Assembly: GCF_041262565.1 (NCBI RefSeq)
Contig: NZ_JBGCCJ010000001.1
Location: 2,294,001 to 2,358,000 of the forward strand
Length of the DNA stretch: 64,000 nt
DNA from: Leifsonia sp. EB41
GTDB taxonomy: Bacteria; Actinomycetota; Actinomycetes; Actinomycetales; Microbacteriaceae
Reading direction: 5' to 3'
Made by a program: the position numbers and the translations under genes. The notes beneath the pieces are model-generated. The model ran no database searches. It had not been told where the DNA came from and worked only from the letters and a program-made list of their open reading frames with translations. This document shows positions 31,836 through 39,553 of this stretch, in pieces; the first letter of the stretch is position 1, and each line of letters opens with the position of its first letter.

Positions 31836-33170
31836 CTACCGCTCCGCCCCCGCCCGCATCCACACCCGCCCGCGCGCCCGCAACCCCAGCGTCACCGCCC
31901 GCGCCCCGAGGTACCCGAACGCGAACGCCGCCGTCAGCGCCGCGAGCCCGCCCGCGTCAGGCGACCCCCAGGCCACCACCGCGAGCGCCAGCGGCACGAA
32001 CACCGCGACGTTCAGCACCCCCGTCAGCGCAAGATAACGCGCGTCTCCCGCGCCGATCAGCACACCGTCGAGCACGAACACGTAGCCGCCCAGCGGCGCG
32101 CTCACCCCGATGATGGCGAGCGCCGCCGGCAGCAGCGCCGCCACCGACGGGCTGCTCGTGAACAGTCCCGCCGCGACCGGGCTGAGCGCGACGGTCGCCG
32201 CGCCGAGGACCACGCCGGCGCCGAGCCCCCACTGCACGCACCGGCGCAGGACCTCGCGGACGTCGCCGGGCTCCCCGGCGCCGAGCCCCTTGCCGACCAG
32301 CGCCTGCGCCGCGATCGCGAGCGCATCAAGGGCGAACGCGAGCGTCGCGAAGACGGTCATCGTCACCTGGAAGGCCGCGAGCTCGTCCGGTCCCAGCCGG
32401 GTCGCGCAGAACACGGCCAGCAGCATCGCCGCGCGCAGGCTCGCCGTGCGCAGGAACAGCCACCCTCCCGCGCGGGCGGTCCGGCCGATCCCGGCATGGT
32501 GCGGGAGCAGCGGTGAGCCGACGCGTCGCGCGTGCCGGACCACCACGACCGCGTACACGACGACCATCGCCCACTGCGCCACGACGGTCCCGAGCGCGGA
32601 GCCGGCGATACCGAGTCCGGCCAGATAGATGAAGCAGAAGTTGAGCAGGATGTTCGCCCCGAACCCCGCGACGGCGACTGCGAGCGGGGTGCGCGTGTCC
32701 TGGAGGCCGCGGAGCAGCCCGGTCATCGCGAACACGAGCAGCATGGCCGGGAGGCCGAGCATCGAGATCGAGAGATAGGTCTCCGCCTGGGAGGCGACCT
32801 CGGCCGACGCGCCGAACAGCCCCACCAGCAGCGGGGAGGCCGCCCATCCGGCCGCCGCGAGCACGACTCCGAGGGCGAGCGCCAGCCAGCTCCCGTCCAC
32901 CCCGGCGGCGACCGCCCCCCGTTCGTCACCCGCGCCCAGCCGGCGCGCGACGGCGGGCGTGGTCGAGTAGGCGAGGAACACCATGAGCCCCACGACGGTC
33001 TGCAGGATGGCACTCGCGATCCCGAGCCCGGCGAGTGGCGCAACCCCGAGGTGCCCGACCATGGCCGAGTCGGCCAGCAGGAACAGCGGCTCGGCCACGA
33101 GCGCGCCGAGCGCAGGGACGGCGAGCTGCAGGATCTCGCGATCGAGCGGGCGGCGGGGGAGGACGTTCAC
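31836..33170 (-). CDS. MATE-family efflux transporter (DinF-like)
   Basis: A 444-residue protein with 12 hydrophobic segments in two related halves. ALVAEPLFLLADSAMVGHLG near residue 20 and GLLRGLQDTRTPLAVAVAGF are MATE/DinF blocks; GYVFVLDGVLIGAGDARYL matches them in the second half. It probably exports cationic or organic drugs by Na+ or H+ exchange. The GTG at 33170 is chosen because upstream codons are not starts until a TTG at 33230. No good ribosome site is seen, so the start is uncertain. A TAGCGT lies 10 nt upstream. Confidence 0.85.
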   Translation of the reverse strand: MNVLPRRPLDREILQLAVPALGALVAEPLFLLADSAMVGHLGVAPLAGLGIASAILQTVVGLMVFLAYSTTPAVARRLGAGDERGAVAAGVDGSWLALALGVVLAAAGWAASPLLVGLFGASAEVASQAETYLSISMLGLPAMLLVFAMTGLLRGLQDTRTPLAVAVAGFGANILLNFCFIYLAGLGIAGSALGTVVAQWAMVVVYAVVVVRHARRVGSPLLPHHAGIGRTARAGGWLFLRTASLRAAMLLAVFCATRLGPDELAAFQVTMTVFATLAFALDALAIAAQALVGKGLGAGEPGDVREVLRRCVQWGLGAGVVLGAATVALSPVAAGLFTSSPSVAALLPAALAIIGVSAPLGGYVFVLDGVLIGAGDARYLALTGVLNVAVFVPLALAVVAWGSPDAGGLAALTAAFAFGYLGARAVTLGLRARGRVWMRAGAER

Positions 33171-33334
33171 GGCGGGGACAACGCTACCGCGAGGGGATGA
33201 CACGGGCGGTGCCGGTGACCGATATCCCAATACCGTCCCGGAATACCGTCGCAGAACACAGCGCTTCCACCACCGGTCGCCGCCGAGCGTCCCGGTGACC
33301 TCGTGTCGGTCGCCCCGGTGTCGGTGGCTGTTCC

Positions 33335-33340
33335 TACAGT
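33335..33340 (+). promoter_or_regulatory. -10 hexamer TACAGT of the duplicated-domain gene
   Basis: TACAGT ends 6 nt before the ATG at 33347. The intervening GGAGGG abuts the ATG and is too close to act as a ribosome site. Confidence 0.5.
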
Positions 33341-33346
33341 GGAGGG

Positions 33347-33973
33347 ATGAGCCACCTGATGCCGGAACTGCTGTCCACCTGGTCCTGGCGTCTCGAGCGG
33401 GTCCGCAATGGGCGCACGGTGCTCACCAAGGGGCAGGCGGCGTCCGCGCGCACCGACCTCCTCCACGATCGGTCCGCGCATCCGGCCGACTACTCGGGCT
33501 ACGAGGAGGAGTACAGCTCGGCTGTCGACGCGCTGGGCGTGCTCGCGCAGCAGGCCAACCGCAGCGACGACCTCCTCTCGGTGCTGCGTTCCGAGCGGCG
33601 GCAGGCCGACGGCCCGCCGCGCGAACGGTACGCCACAGCGCCCGACAGCGCGGGAGCGCAGCGCGCCTCCCTCGCCGCCGAGCACGATCGCGTTCCGGCG
33701 GGGCTCCCGGAGGCTCTGGACCAGTGGGTGCACCGGCTCATCCGCTTCCGCAGCGGCGCCAAGATCATCGCCCCGGTCGAAGCCGCGCGCGCCGAGATCC
33801 GGCTGCGCAACGAGGCCGACCTCAACCCGGGCGCCTACCGCAACGCGACCGCGGCGCCGTACTTCGGGAGGGTGATGCGGGAGCTCGGCGAGATCGCGAC
33901 CTCCCAGCGGCCGGGAGTCCACCTCTCCCGCCGCGGGCTCCACCGCGGCCTCTCCGACGACTCGTTCCTGTGA
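33347..33973 (+). CDS. Unrecognised protein with an internal duplication
   Basis: A 208-residue soluble protein, Arg- and Ala-rich, without signal or membrane segment. Two halves resemble each other: residues 8-60 (TWSWRLERVRNGRTVLTKGQ ... ARTDLLHDRSAHPADYSGYEEEY) and about 123-178 (QWVHRLIRFRSGAKIIAPVE ... ARAEIRLRNEADLNPGAYRN). The shared pattern is W-x2-RL-x-R-x-R-x-G, then A-x-AR and a P-x-x-Y, with a charged linker between. No family was recognised. Its stop overlaps the GTG of the secreted HNH nuclease gene (GTGA), so the pair was built to be made together. A nuclease-linked role, such as protection, is only a guess. Confidence 0.55.
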   Translation: MSHLMPELLSTWSWRLERVRNGRTVLTKGQAASARTDLLHDRSAHPADYSGYEEEYSSAVDALGVLAQQANRSDDLLSVLRSERRQADGPPRERYATAPDSAGAQRASLAAEHDRVPAGLPEALDQWVHRLIRFRSGAKIIAPVEAARAEIRLRNEADLNPGAYRNATAAPYFGRVMRELGEIATSQRPGVHLSRRGLHRGLSDDSFL

Positions 33974-34720
33974 GCAGGACGTCGGCGCGGCGCCGTCGTG
34001 CGGCGCCGTGGCCGGTCGCTGCGGTCGCGCTGCTGCTGGCCCTCGCCGGAGCGGGAGGCTACGCCGCGCTGAACGGCGGAGGCGCTCCGGCCGGACCGAC
34101 GGCGGCAGGCGCCTCGACGCCGGCGCTCCCCTCCCCGCCCGGCGCCCGCACGGCTGCGGGCGTGCTCGACGCGTCAGGCGCACGTGCCGCGCTCGCTCAG
34201 CTCCCGGTGAAGGGCCGCGCGCCCGCGACCGGGTACGACCGCGTCGCCCGCTTCGGCGAGGCGTGGCTCGACGTCGACAGGAACGGCTGCGACACGCGGG
34301 ACGACATCCTCGCCCGCGACCTCGCCGCGGCCACCCGGCGCGCGGACTGCGCGGTCCTCACCGGCACCCTGAGCGACCCGTACACCGGCCGCAGCATCGC
34401 GTTCACCCGTGGGGTGCAGACGTCGGCGCTCGTCCAGATCGACCACGTCGTCGCGCTGCTCGACGCCTGGCAGACCGGCGCCCAGGGGTTGAGCCAAGAG
34501 GGCGCGCGTCCAGCTCGCGAACGACCCGCTCGAGCTGCTGGCGGTGGACGGGGCGACGAACCAGGCGAAAGGCGCGGGCGACGCCGCGACCTGGCTGCCG
34601 CCGAACCGCGGATTCCGCTGCGAGTACGCGGCCCGCCAGGTCGCGGTGAAGGCGAAGTACGGACTGTGGGTGACGGCCGCGGAGGGCGCAGCGCTCAAGG
34701 GGATCCTGGCGGGGTGTTGA
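33970..34720 (+). pseudogene. Secreted HNH (DUF1524-like) nuclease gene with a frameshift
   Basis: It starts at GTG 33970. The N-terminus is basic with a membrane/signal segment (PVAAVALLLALAGAGGYAAL). The HNH region begins LDVDRNGCDTRDDILARDL and continues TSALVQIDHVVALLDAWQTG. After codon 34498-34500 the frame goes wrong: dropping one G of the GGG at 34500-34502 restores the expected continuation, with ARVQLANDPLELLAVDGATN, WLPPNRGFRCEYAARQVAVK and a stop at 34718-34720. That continuation is the standard second half of this family. So the gene carries a one-base insertion or the sequence has an error there. If real, the metal-site second half is lost. Confidence 0.75.
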
Positions 34721-34758
34721 GCGCCGCGTCGGCACTGTGTCGGGCCGCGACCGGCCGC

Positions 34759-34764
34759 TACGAT
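34759..34764 (+). promoter_or_regulatory. -10 hexamer TACGAT before the 19-codon ORF
   Basis: TACGAT ends 6 nt before the ATG at 34771, the leaderless spacing seen elsewhere in the window. Confidence 0.45.
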
Positions 34765-34770
34765 CAACGC

Positions 34771-34830
34771 ATGCAGCAGCCAGAGCGCATGATCCCCGGC
34801 CAGTCCGGCGTCACCGCGGTGCGACCGTGA
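34771..34830 (+). CDS. 19-residue leaderless ORF overlapping the next start
   Basis: An ATG at 34771 opens a frame of 19 codons (MQQPERMIPGQSGVTAVRP). Its TGA (34828-34830) overlaps the GTG start of the following gene (GTGA). A TANNNT hexamer sits 6 nt upstream. It may be a translated leader coupling translation into the next gene. Alternatively, a one-base error near 34825 would join it to that gene as its true N-terminus. Confidence 0.4.
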   Translation: MQQPERMIPGQSGVTAVRP

Positions 34831-35777
34831 CGCCCGCCGAGGCGGCCGCCCTGCTCGGGCTCCCCGAGAACGCGACGGAAGCGCAGATCGGCGAAGCGTA
34901 CGCCGCACACATCGCGACCGTCCCGGAAAGGGACATCGCCGCCGTCGACGCGCTCGCGCGGGCGAGGGACGCCCTGCTCGCCGGGGTCCGCTGGCAGCCG
35001 CCGCAGAGCGCTGGTGCGCCGCAGGACTGGGGACGGCCGCAGGGTGGGACGACGCCGATCGGGCTCGGGACGCAGCCGGGAGGGGGAGTGCCGCCGACGC
35101 CGCCGGCTGGTGCGCCGCAGGGCGGATTCATGCCGCCGACGCCGAACACGAATCAGCCCGCCTATGCGCCTCAGCCGACTCCAGCGCCGCAGGGAGCACC
35201 CCGGCACGCCGCATACCCGCCGCCGCAGCCCGGGTTCCACTCGCAGACTGCCCCCGCGCCGCAGTACACCACTCCTCAGCAGCCCGCATACCAACAGCCC
35301 TACCCCGGCTACCCCCAGGCCCCCGCCCACCCCCGCAAACCCCTCTCCAACGGCGCCATCATCGGCATCGCCCTCGGCAGCACCGCCCTCCTTCTCGTCG
35401 TCCTGCTCGTCGCGGTCATCGCCCTTACCGGCAATGCCCAGCGCAGCCTCGCGGGCGCCTCCCAGAACGGCTCCGCAGCCGCGCCGTCCACGGTCCCGTC
35501 GAGCGGCGACCCGTCGGCGGCCGACCAGAGTTACGTCATCGACGGCGTGACGATCCAGCCGGAGCAGGGGTGGACCTTCCTGCTGACCTCCCAGCGCGAC
35601 TGCCCCGCCGCCGAGGTGATCGTCGGATTCGCGGACACCGTCGACGGCGACTCCATCGATCAGCACACCGACACCGTGTCGCTGAAGGCGGGCGTCCCAT
35701 ACACCTACACGGTTCCCGACACGGCCTCCACGCACCAGTACGCGGGCATCGACGACCTGCAGTGCATCCCGACCTGA
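34827..35777 (+). CDS. Pro/Gln-rich single-pass membrane protein, unknown function
   Basis: A 316-residue protein from GTG 34827. Residues 1-55 look like a cut-down J-like helical segment (TPAEAAALLGLPENATEAQI, then RARDALL). Residues 60-170 are a Pro/Gln/Gly/Tyr-rich linker. AIIGIALGSTALLLVVLLVA near 180 is a membrane helix, and a Ser/Ala linker and an outer domain with two Cys (QRDCPAAEVIVGF, DDLQCIPT) follow. The layout, cytoplasmic Pro-rich arm plus outer domain, occurs in many actinobacterial envelope proteins. It lies downstream of the 19-codon ORF. No function can be assigned. Confidence 0.65.
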   Translation: MTPAEAAALLGLPENATEAQIGEAYAAHIATVPERDIAAVDALARARDALLAGVRWQPPQSAGAPQDWGRPQGGTTPIGLGTQPGGGVPPTPPAGAPQGGFMPPTPNTNQPAYAPQPTPAPQGAPRHAAYPPPQPGFHSQTAPAPQYTTPQQPAYQQPYPGYPQAPAHPRKPLSNGAIIGIALGSTALLLVVLLVAVIALTGNAQRSLAGASQNGSAAAPSTVPSSGDPSAADQSYVIDGVTIQPEQGWTFLLTSQRDCPAAEVIVGFADTVDGDSIDQHTDTVSLKAGVPYTYTVPDTASTHQYAGIDDLQCIPT

Positions 35778-35809
35778 CCCGGACACGCGTAAGGATTCCG
35801 TTAAAAGTT

Positions 35810-35838
35810 TTCACAATTTACTGAATCAAGCGTAGAGT
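35810..35838 (+). promoter_or_regulatory. Sigma-70-type promoter of the ABC exporter operon
   Basis: TTCACA (35810-35815), 17 nt, TAGAGT (35833-35838), then 7 nt to the ATG at 35846. This is the most complete promoter of the window, set in an unusually A+T-rich patch. No ribosome site is present. Confidence 0.7.
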
Positions 35839-35845
35839 CACGCAC

Positions 35846-36790
35846 ATGACCACAGTGATTGAGGCCTCGGGCCTCGAGAAGCGATTCGGCCGGGTCCGGG
35901 CACTCGACGGGCTCGACCTCACCGTCACCGAGGGTGAAGTCCACGGATTCCTCGGGCCGAACGGCGCAGGCAAGTCGACGACCATCCGCGTCCTCCTCGG
36001 CCTCGCGCGCTCCAACGGCGGCACCGCCCGCGTCTTCGGCAGCGACCCCTGGCGGGACGCCGTCGCCCTGCACCGCCGCATCGCCTACGTCCCCGGCGAC
36101 GTCAGCCTCTGGCCGAACCTCTCCGGCGGCGAGGCCATCGACCTCCTCGCGCGGCTGCGCGGAGGCACCGCCGACAAGGCCGCCTACGCCGAGCGCAAGA
36201 AGCGGCTGATCGAGGTGTTCCAGCTCGACCCGACCAAGAAGGGCCGCGCCTACTCCAAAGGCAACCGGCAGAAGGTCGCGCTCGTCGCCGCCTTCGCGAC
36301 CCCGGCCGACCTCTACATCCTCGACGAGCCGACCAGTGGACTCGACCCGCTGATGGAGGCCACCTTCAACGCCGAGATCGCCCGCATCTCCCGGGACGGC
36401 GCGACCGTCCTGCTGTCCAGCCACATCCTCTCCGAGGTGGAGCAGCTCTGCGACCGGGTCAGCATCATCCGCGAGGGCAAGACGGTCGAGACCGGTACGC
36501 TCGACGAGCTCCGCCACCTGACCCGCACCGAGATCTCGTTCGCGGCCGACGGGACGACGGACGAGCAGCTCGCCCGCATCCCGGACGCCCACGATCTGCG
36601 CACCGACAACGGCCGCGTGAAGTTCACCGCCGACAGCGACCGCCTCCCGCCCGTACTCGCGGCGCTCGCGGACCTGAACGTCAAGAGCCTGACCGTCGCC
36701 CCGCCGTCGCTGGAGGAGCTCTTCCTCCGCCACTACGGCGACGAGCTCGCCGGTGTGACCGAGCTGGAGGCGGAGGCGAAGGGGCGATGA
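35846..36790 (+). CDS. ABC exporter ATP-binding protein (DrrA-like)
   Basis: A 314-residue ATPase. [20 protein letters not shown] is Walker [19 protein letters not shown] Walker B, and [15 protein letters not shown] the switch His. The signature loop reads [15 protein letters not shown] instead of LSGGQ. A C-terminal regulatory extension follows residue 215. It powers the permease encoded next, whose ATG overlaps this stop (ATGA). Such pairs export antibiotics or lipids. The following MarR-like gene suggests drug-responsive control. Confidence 0.88.
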   Translation: MTTVIEASGLEKRFGRVRALDGLDLTVTEGEVHGFLGPNGAGKSTTIRVLLGLARSNGGTARVFGSDPWRDAVALHRRIAYVPGDVSLWPNLSGGEAIDLLARLRGGTADKAAYAERKKRLIEVFQLDPTKKGRAYSKGNRQKVALVAAFATPADLYILDEPTSGLDPLMEATFNAEIARISRDGATVLLSSHILSEVEQLCDRVSIIREGKTVETGTLDELRHLTRTEISFAADGTTDEQLARIPDAHDLRTDNGRVKFTADSDRLPPVLAALADLNVKSLTVAPPSLEELFLRHYGDELAGVTELEAEAKGR

Positions 36791-38484
36791 GCACCACGAC
36801 CACCGACCTCCCGGCCACGCGCGCCGGGCACACCGCGGTCCCTGAACGCGGACGCGTCGCGACCCTGGGCGTCCTGCTCCGCCAGCGCCTGCGCCGCGAC
36901 CGCTGGCAGCTCCTCATCTGGATCCTCTGCATCGCGTTCCTCGCGCTGTTCTCGGCGGCGAGCATCGACCAGACCTACGGGTCGGCGTCCGGCCGCGCGG
37001 AGCTGATCCGGCTCGCGATCGCGAACCCGACGGTCCTCGTCCTCCGCGGCCTCCCGCAGGGCACGGGCCTCGCCGCGGTCACCTTCTTCGAGATCTACAC
37101 CTTCCTCGCGCTGCTGGCCGGGCTGATGAACACGTTCCTCGCCGTCCGGCACTCCCGGGCGGAGGAGGAGTCGGGTCGCGCCGAGCTCGTCGGCTCGACC
37201 CCCGCTGCGCGGATCACCCCCACGGTCGCGACGGTCATCCACGGCGTCCTCGCGGACATCGTGCTCGCGCTGGCCACGGCGCTCGGCTTCATGGCGTCCG
37301 GTCTCCCGGCGTACGGCTCGCTCGTCGCGGGAGCCGCGGTCGGAGGGGCGGGCATCGCCTTCCTCGCCGTCGGCCTCCTGCTCGCCCAGGTGATGAGCAC
37401 CTCGCGCGGCGCGAACGGCTACGCCTCCGCGGTCGTGGTGCTCGCCTGGGTGCTGCGCGGGATCGGCGACGCGATCGGCACGGTCACCGGCTCCGGCACG
37501 ACGATGGTCTCCGGCTGGCCGACCTGGCTCACCCCGATCGGCTGGGGCGAGCAGTTCTCGCCGTACGTCCGCAACGACTGGACGCCGCTGCTCCTCCAGC
37601 TCGGCTTCGCGGCCGTGCTCCTCGCGGCGGTGTTCGGCCTCCAGGCCGTGCGCGACTCGGGTGCGGGAATCGTCCCGGAGCGTGCGGGCAGGCGGGACGC
37701 CCTCCCGACGCTGAACGGCCCGCTCGGGCTGGCCTGGCGCCTCCAGTGGCCGACCGTCCTCGGCTGGACGATCGGCGGCCTCGCCACCGGCGTGCTCGCC
37801 GGCGCGCTCGGCAGTGTGGTCAGCACGTCCATCGCGAACGACCCGAGCCTGGGGAACATCCGGGATGCCGTCGCCCACCTGGGCGCGGGCGGCTCCGGCC
37901 CGATGACGGCGCTCTTCCTCTCCGCGATCATGTCGATCGTCGGCGTGCTCGCCGCGGCGTGCGCGGTGCAGGCGGTCATCCGGCTGCGCCAGGAGGAGGT
38001 CGGCGGCTCGGCCGAGGTGATGATGTCGACCCCGGTCTCCCGGGTCCGCTGGCTGCTCGACTTCGTGCTGGTCGGACTGATCGCGATCGTGCTCGTGCTG
38101 CTGGCGGCGGCACTCGCGGCGGGCCTGTCTGCGACGGCGGCCGGGGAGAAGGCGACCGTCTTCAACGACGCGTTCGCCGCCGCGGCGGCCCAGTTCCCGG
38201 TGGCGCTCGTCTACCTCTGCGTGCTGACGCTGGTGTTCGTGGTGCTGCCGAGCTGGACCGTCCCGGTCGGCTGGGCCGCCCTCGGCGCCGGCGCCTTCCT
38301 CGGCATCTTCGGCGCCCTGATCAAGGTGCCGGACTGGCTGCGCCACTTCTCCCCGTTCGCCGACGCCCCTGTCGTCGTCGGGAAGGTCGATTGGACCGGT
38401 GGATACTGGATGTTCGGCATCGCGGTGGTCGCGCTCGCCGCCGCCGCGGCGCTCATCCGACGCCGGGACTTCGCGATCGGTTAG
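36787..38484 (+). CDS. ABC-2 type permease, polyketide-antibiotic exporter type
   Basis: A 565-residue membrane protein with about 12 hydrophobic segments in two similar halves. The first half starts [20 protein letters not shown] and the second [20 protein letters not shown]. Both have a charged cytoplasmic elbow ([38 protein letters not shown]), which is the duplicated ABC-2 design of exporters annotated for polyketide antibiotics. It works with the ATPase before it. The substrate is unknown, though a phenolic-lipid operon exists in the same window. Confidence 0.85.
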   Translation: MSTTTTDLPATRAGHTAVPERGRVATLGVLLRQRLRRDRWQLLIWILCIAFLALFSAASIDQTYGSASGRAELIRLAIANPTVLVLRGLPQGTGLAAVTFFEIYTFLALLAGLMNTFLAVRHSRAEEESGRAELVGSTPAARITPTVATVIHGVLADIVLALATALGFMASGLPAYGSLVAGAAVGGAGIAFLAVGLLLAQVMSTSRGANGYASAVVVLAWVLRGIGDAIGTVTGSGTTMVSGWPTWLTPIGWGEQFSPYVRNDWTPLLLQLGFAAVLLAAVFGLQAVRDSGAGIVPERAGRRDALPTLNGPLGLAWRLQWPTVLGWTIGGLATGVLAGALGSVVSTSIANDPSLGNIRDAVAHLGAGGSGPMTALFLSAIMSIVGVLAAACAVQAVIRLRQEEVGGSAEVMMSTPVSRVRWLLDFVLVGLIAIVLVLLAAALAAGLSATAAGEKATVFNDAFAAAAAQFPVALVYLCVLTLVFVVLPSWTVPVGWAALGAGAFLGIFGALIKVPDWLRHFSPFADAPVVVGKVDWTGGYWMFGIAVVALAAAAALIRRRDFAIG

Positions 38485-38492
38485 GGACGGGC

Positions 38493-38966
38493 ATGGCCAG
38501 GGACGAACGGGCTCTGACGGAGATGATGGAGCACTCCGCGGCGGTGCTGACCGCCGCGGGGTTCCCGAAGATGCCCGCCCGCGTGCTGATGGCGCTCACG
38601 GTCACCGACTCGGCCGGGCTCACGGCGGCCCAGCTCGCCGAGCGGCTGGACGCGAGCCCGGCGGCGATCTCCGGGGCGGTCCGCTACCTCCAGACCCTCG
38701 GGATCGTCCGGCGCCTGTCGCAGAACGGCAGCCGCCGCGACCTCTACCAGATGCCGGCCGACTGGTACGCGCTGATGGTCCGCAACAGCCCGATCTACGG
38801 CGTGCTCGCCGACCAGGCGGACGCCGGCCTCGCGGCGGTCGACGACCCGGACGACCCTGCAACGGAGCGGCTGCGCGACATGGCCGGCTTCTACCGCTTC
38901 ATGCAGGACCGGCTGCCGGAGATGCTGAACGAGTGGGAGCAGATCCGGGCATCCCGGGATGCGTGA
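38493..38966 (+). CDS. MarR/GbsR-like regulator of the ABC exporter
   Basis: A 157-residue winged-helix protein. PKMPARVLMALTVTDSAGLT, AAQLAERLDASPAAISGAVR and YLQTLGIVRRLSQNGSRRDL form the helix-turn-helix and wing; a helical dimer region follows (ERLRDMAGFYRFMQDRLPEM). It starts 8 nt after the permease stop with AGGG upstream, so the operon encodes its own regulator. Repression lifted by the exporter's substrate is the usual scheme. No operator was found. Confidence 0.82.
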   Translation: MARDERALTEMMEHSAAVLTAAGFPKMPARVLMALTVTDSAGLTAAQLAERLDASPAAISGAVRYLQTLGIVRRLSQNGSRRDLYQMPADWYALMVRNSPIYGVLADQADAGLAAVDDPDDPATERLRDMAGFYRFMQDRLPEMLNEWEQIRASRDA

Positions 38967-39064
38967 GCGCGTCGGCACGCGGATCGGTTCGGCGACCGGC
39001 GTGCCTCGCCGACCGCTCGTGAACATCTGAAATGCTAATGATCGGACTCACCAGGGGGATCGAC

Positions 39065-39520
39065 ATGCGTTTCACCACTCCGGCGCGGAAGGCGCTGGTG
39101 GTCGCGGTGCTGCTCGCGGTCAACGTGGCGCTCGCGCTGCTGTTCGACGCCCTCCACTCGGAGCCGGCCTCCATCGTGCTGACCGTGCTGCAGGTCGCCG
39201 GGTGGTACATCGTCTCCAGGATGTTCCGCGGGCCGGGGGAGGCTGTGCGCGCCGCGCGCCCGTGGTGGCGGATGACGAACCGGCCGCTCCTGTCCGGGGT
39301 CTTCGGCGTCGGCTATGCGCTGCTCGCCGTGGTCAACATCGGGTTCTCGCTCGCCGGGTTCGGCAGCCTCTCCGGCACGGTCTCGATCCTCGCCGAGCTG
39401 GTCCTGGCGGCGCTCTTCCTGAACTCGTACGCCTGCCTCCGTCCGCGGCGCGGCGCGCCTCGACAGGTCCCTGCCCGGCGGCAGTCCCGCCCGCGCGTCC
39501 CCGGCGGCGCGCGCACCTGA
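39065..39520 (+). CDS. Small polytopic membrane protein
   Basis: A 151-residue protein. Four hydrophobic segments lie near residues 10-30 (ALVVAVLLAVNVALALLF), 36-56, 80-100 (LLSGVFGVGYALLAVVNIGF) and 108-128. An Arg/Pro-rich tail follows. AGGGGG at 39053-39058 supports the ATG at 39065. No family was recognised. It stands between the exporter operon and the M13 peptidase with about 98 nt of upstream spacer in which nothing clear was seen. Confidence 0.6.
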   Translation: MRFTTPARKALVVAVLLAVNVALALLFDALHSEPASIVLTVLQVAGWYIVSRMFRGPGEAVRAARPWWRMTNRPLLSGVFGVGYALLAVVNIGFSLAGFGSLSGTVSILAELVLAALFLNSYACLRPRRGAPRQVPARRQSRPRVPGGART

Positions 39521-39546
39521 CAGGCGGGGCGCCCGCGCCGTAGGCT
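39517..39546 (+). promoter_or_regulatory. Promoter of the M13 peptidase gene
   Basis: CTGACA (39517-39522), 18 nt, TAGGCT (39541-39546), then 7 nt to the ATG at 39554. There is no ribosome site. The -35 box lies on the stop codon of the preceding gene. Confidence 0.6.
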
Positions 39547-39553
39547 GGAGCGC

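Noticed and set aside
33229-33250. AATACCGTC repeated at 33229 and 33242 as an operator
   Set aside because: Two 9-mers 13 bp apart with no regulator gene nearby are not enough to call a site.
32983-34830. A 615-codon frame joining the HNH gene to the 19-codon ORF
   Set aside because: After 34500 it leaves the HNH reading frame and codes Arg/Gly-rich nonsense, while the other frame carries the family's conserved second half.
35846-36790. Degenerate signature (SKGNRQ for SGGQ) as loss of function of the ABC ATPase
   Set aside because: Walker A, Walker B and the switch His are intact, and similar loops occur in related exporters, so it is probably active.
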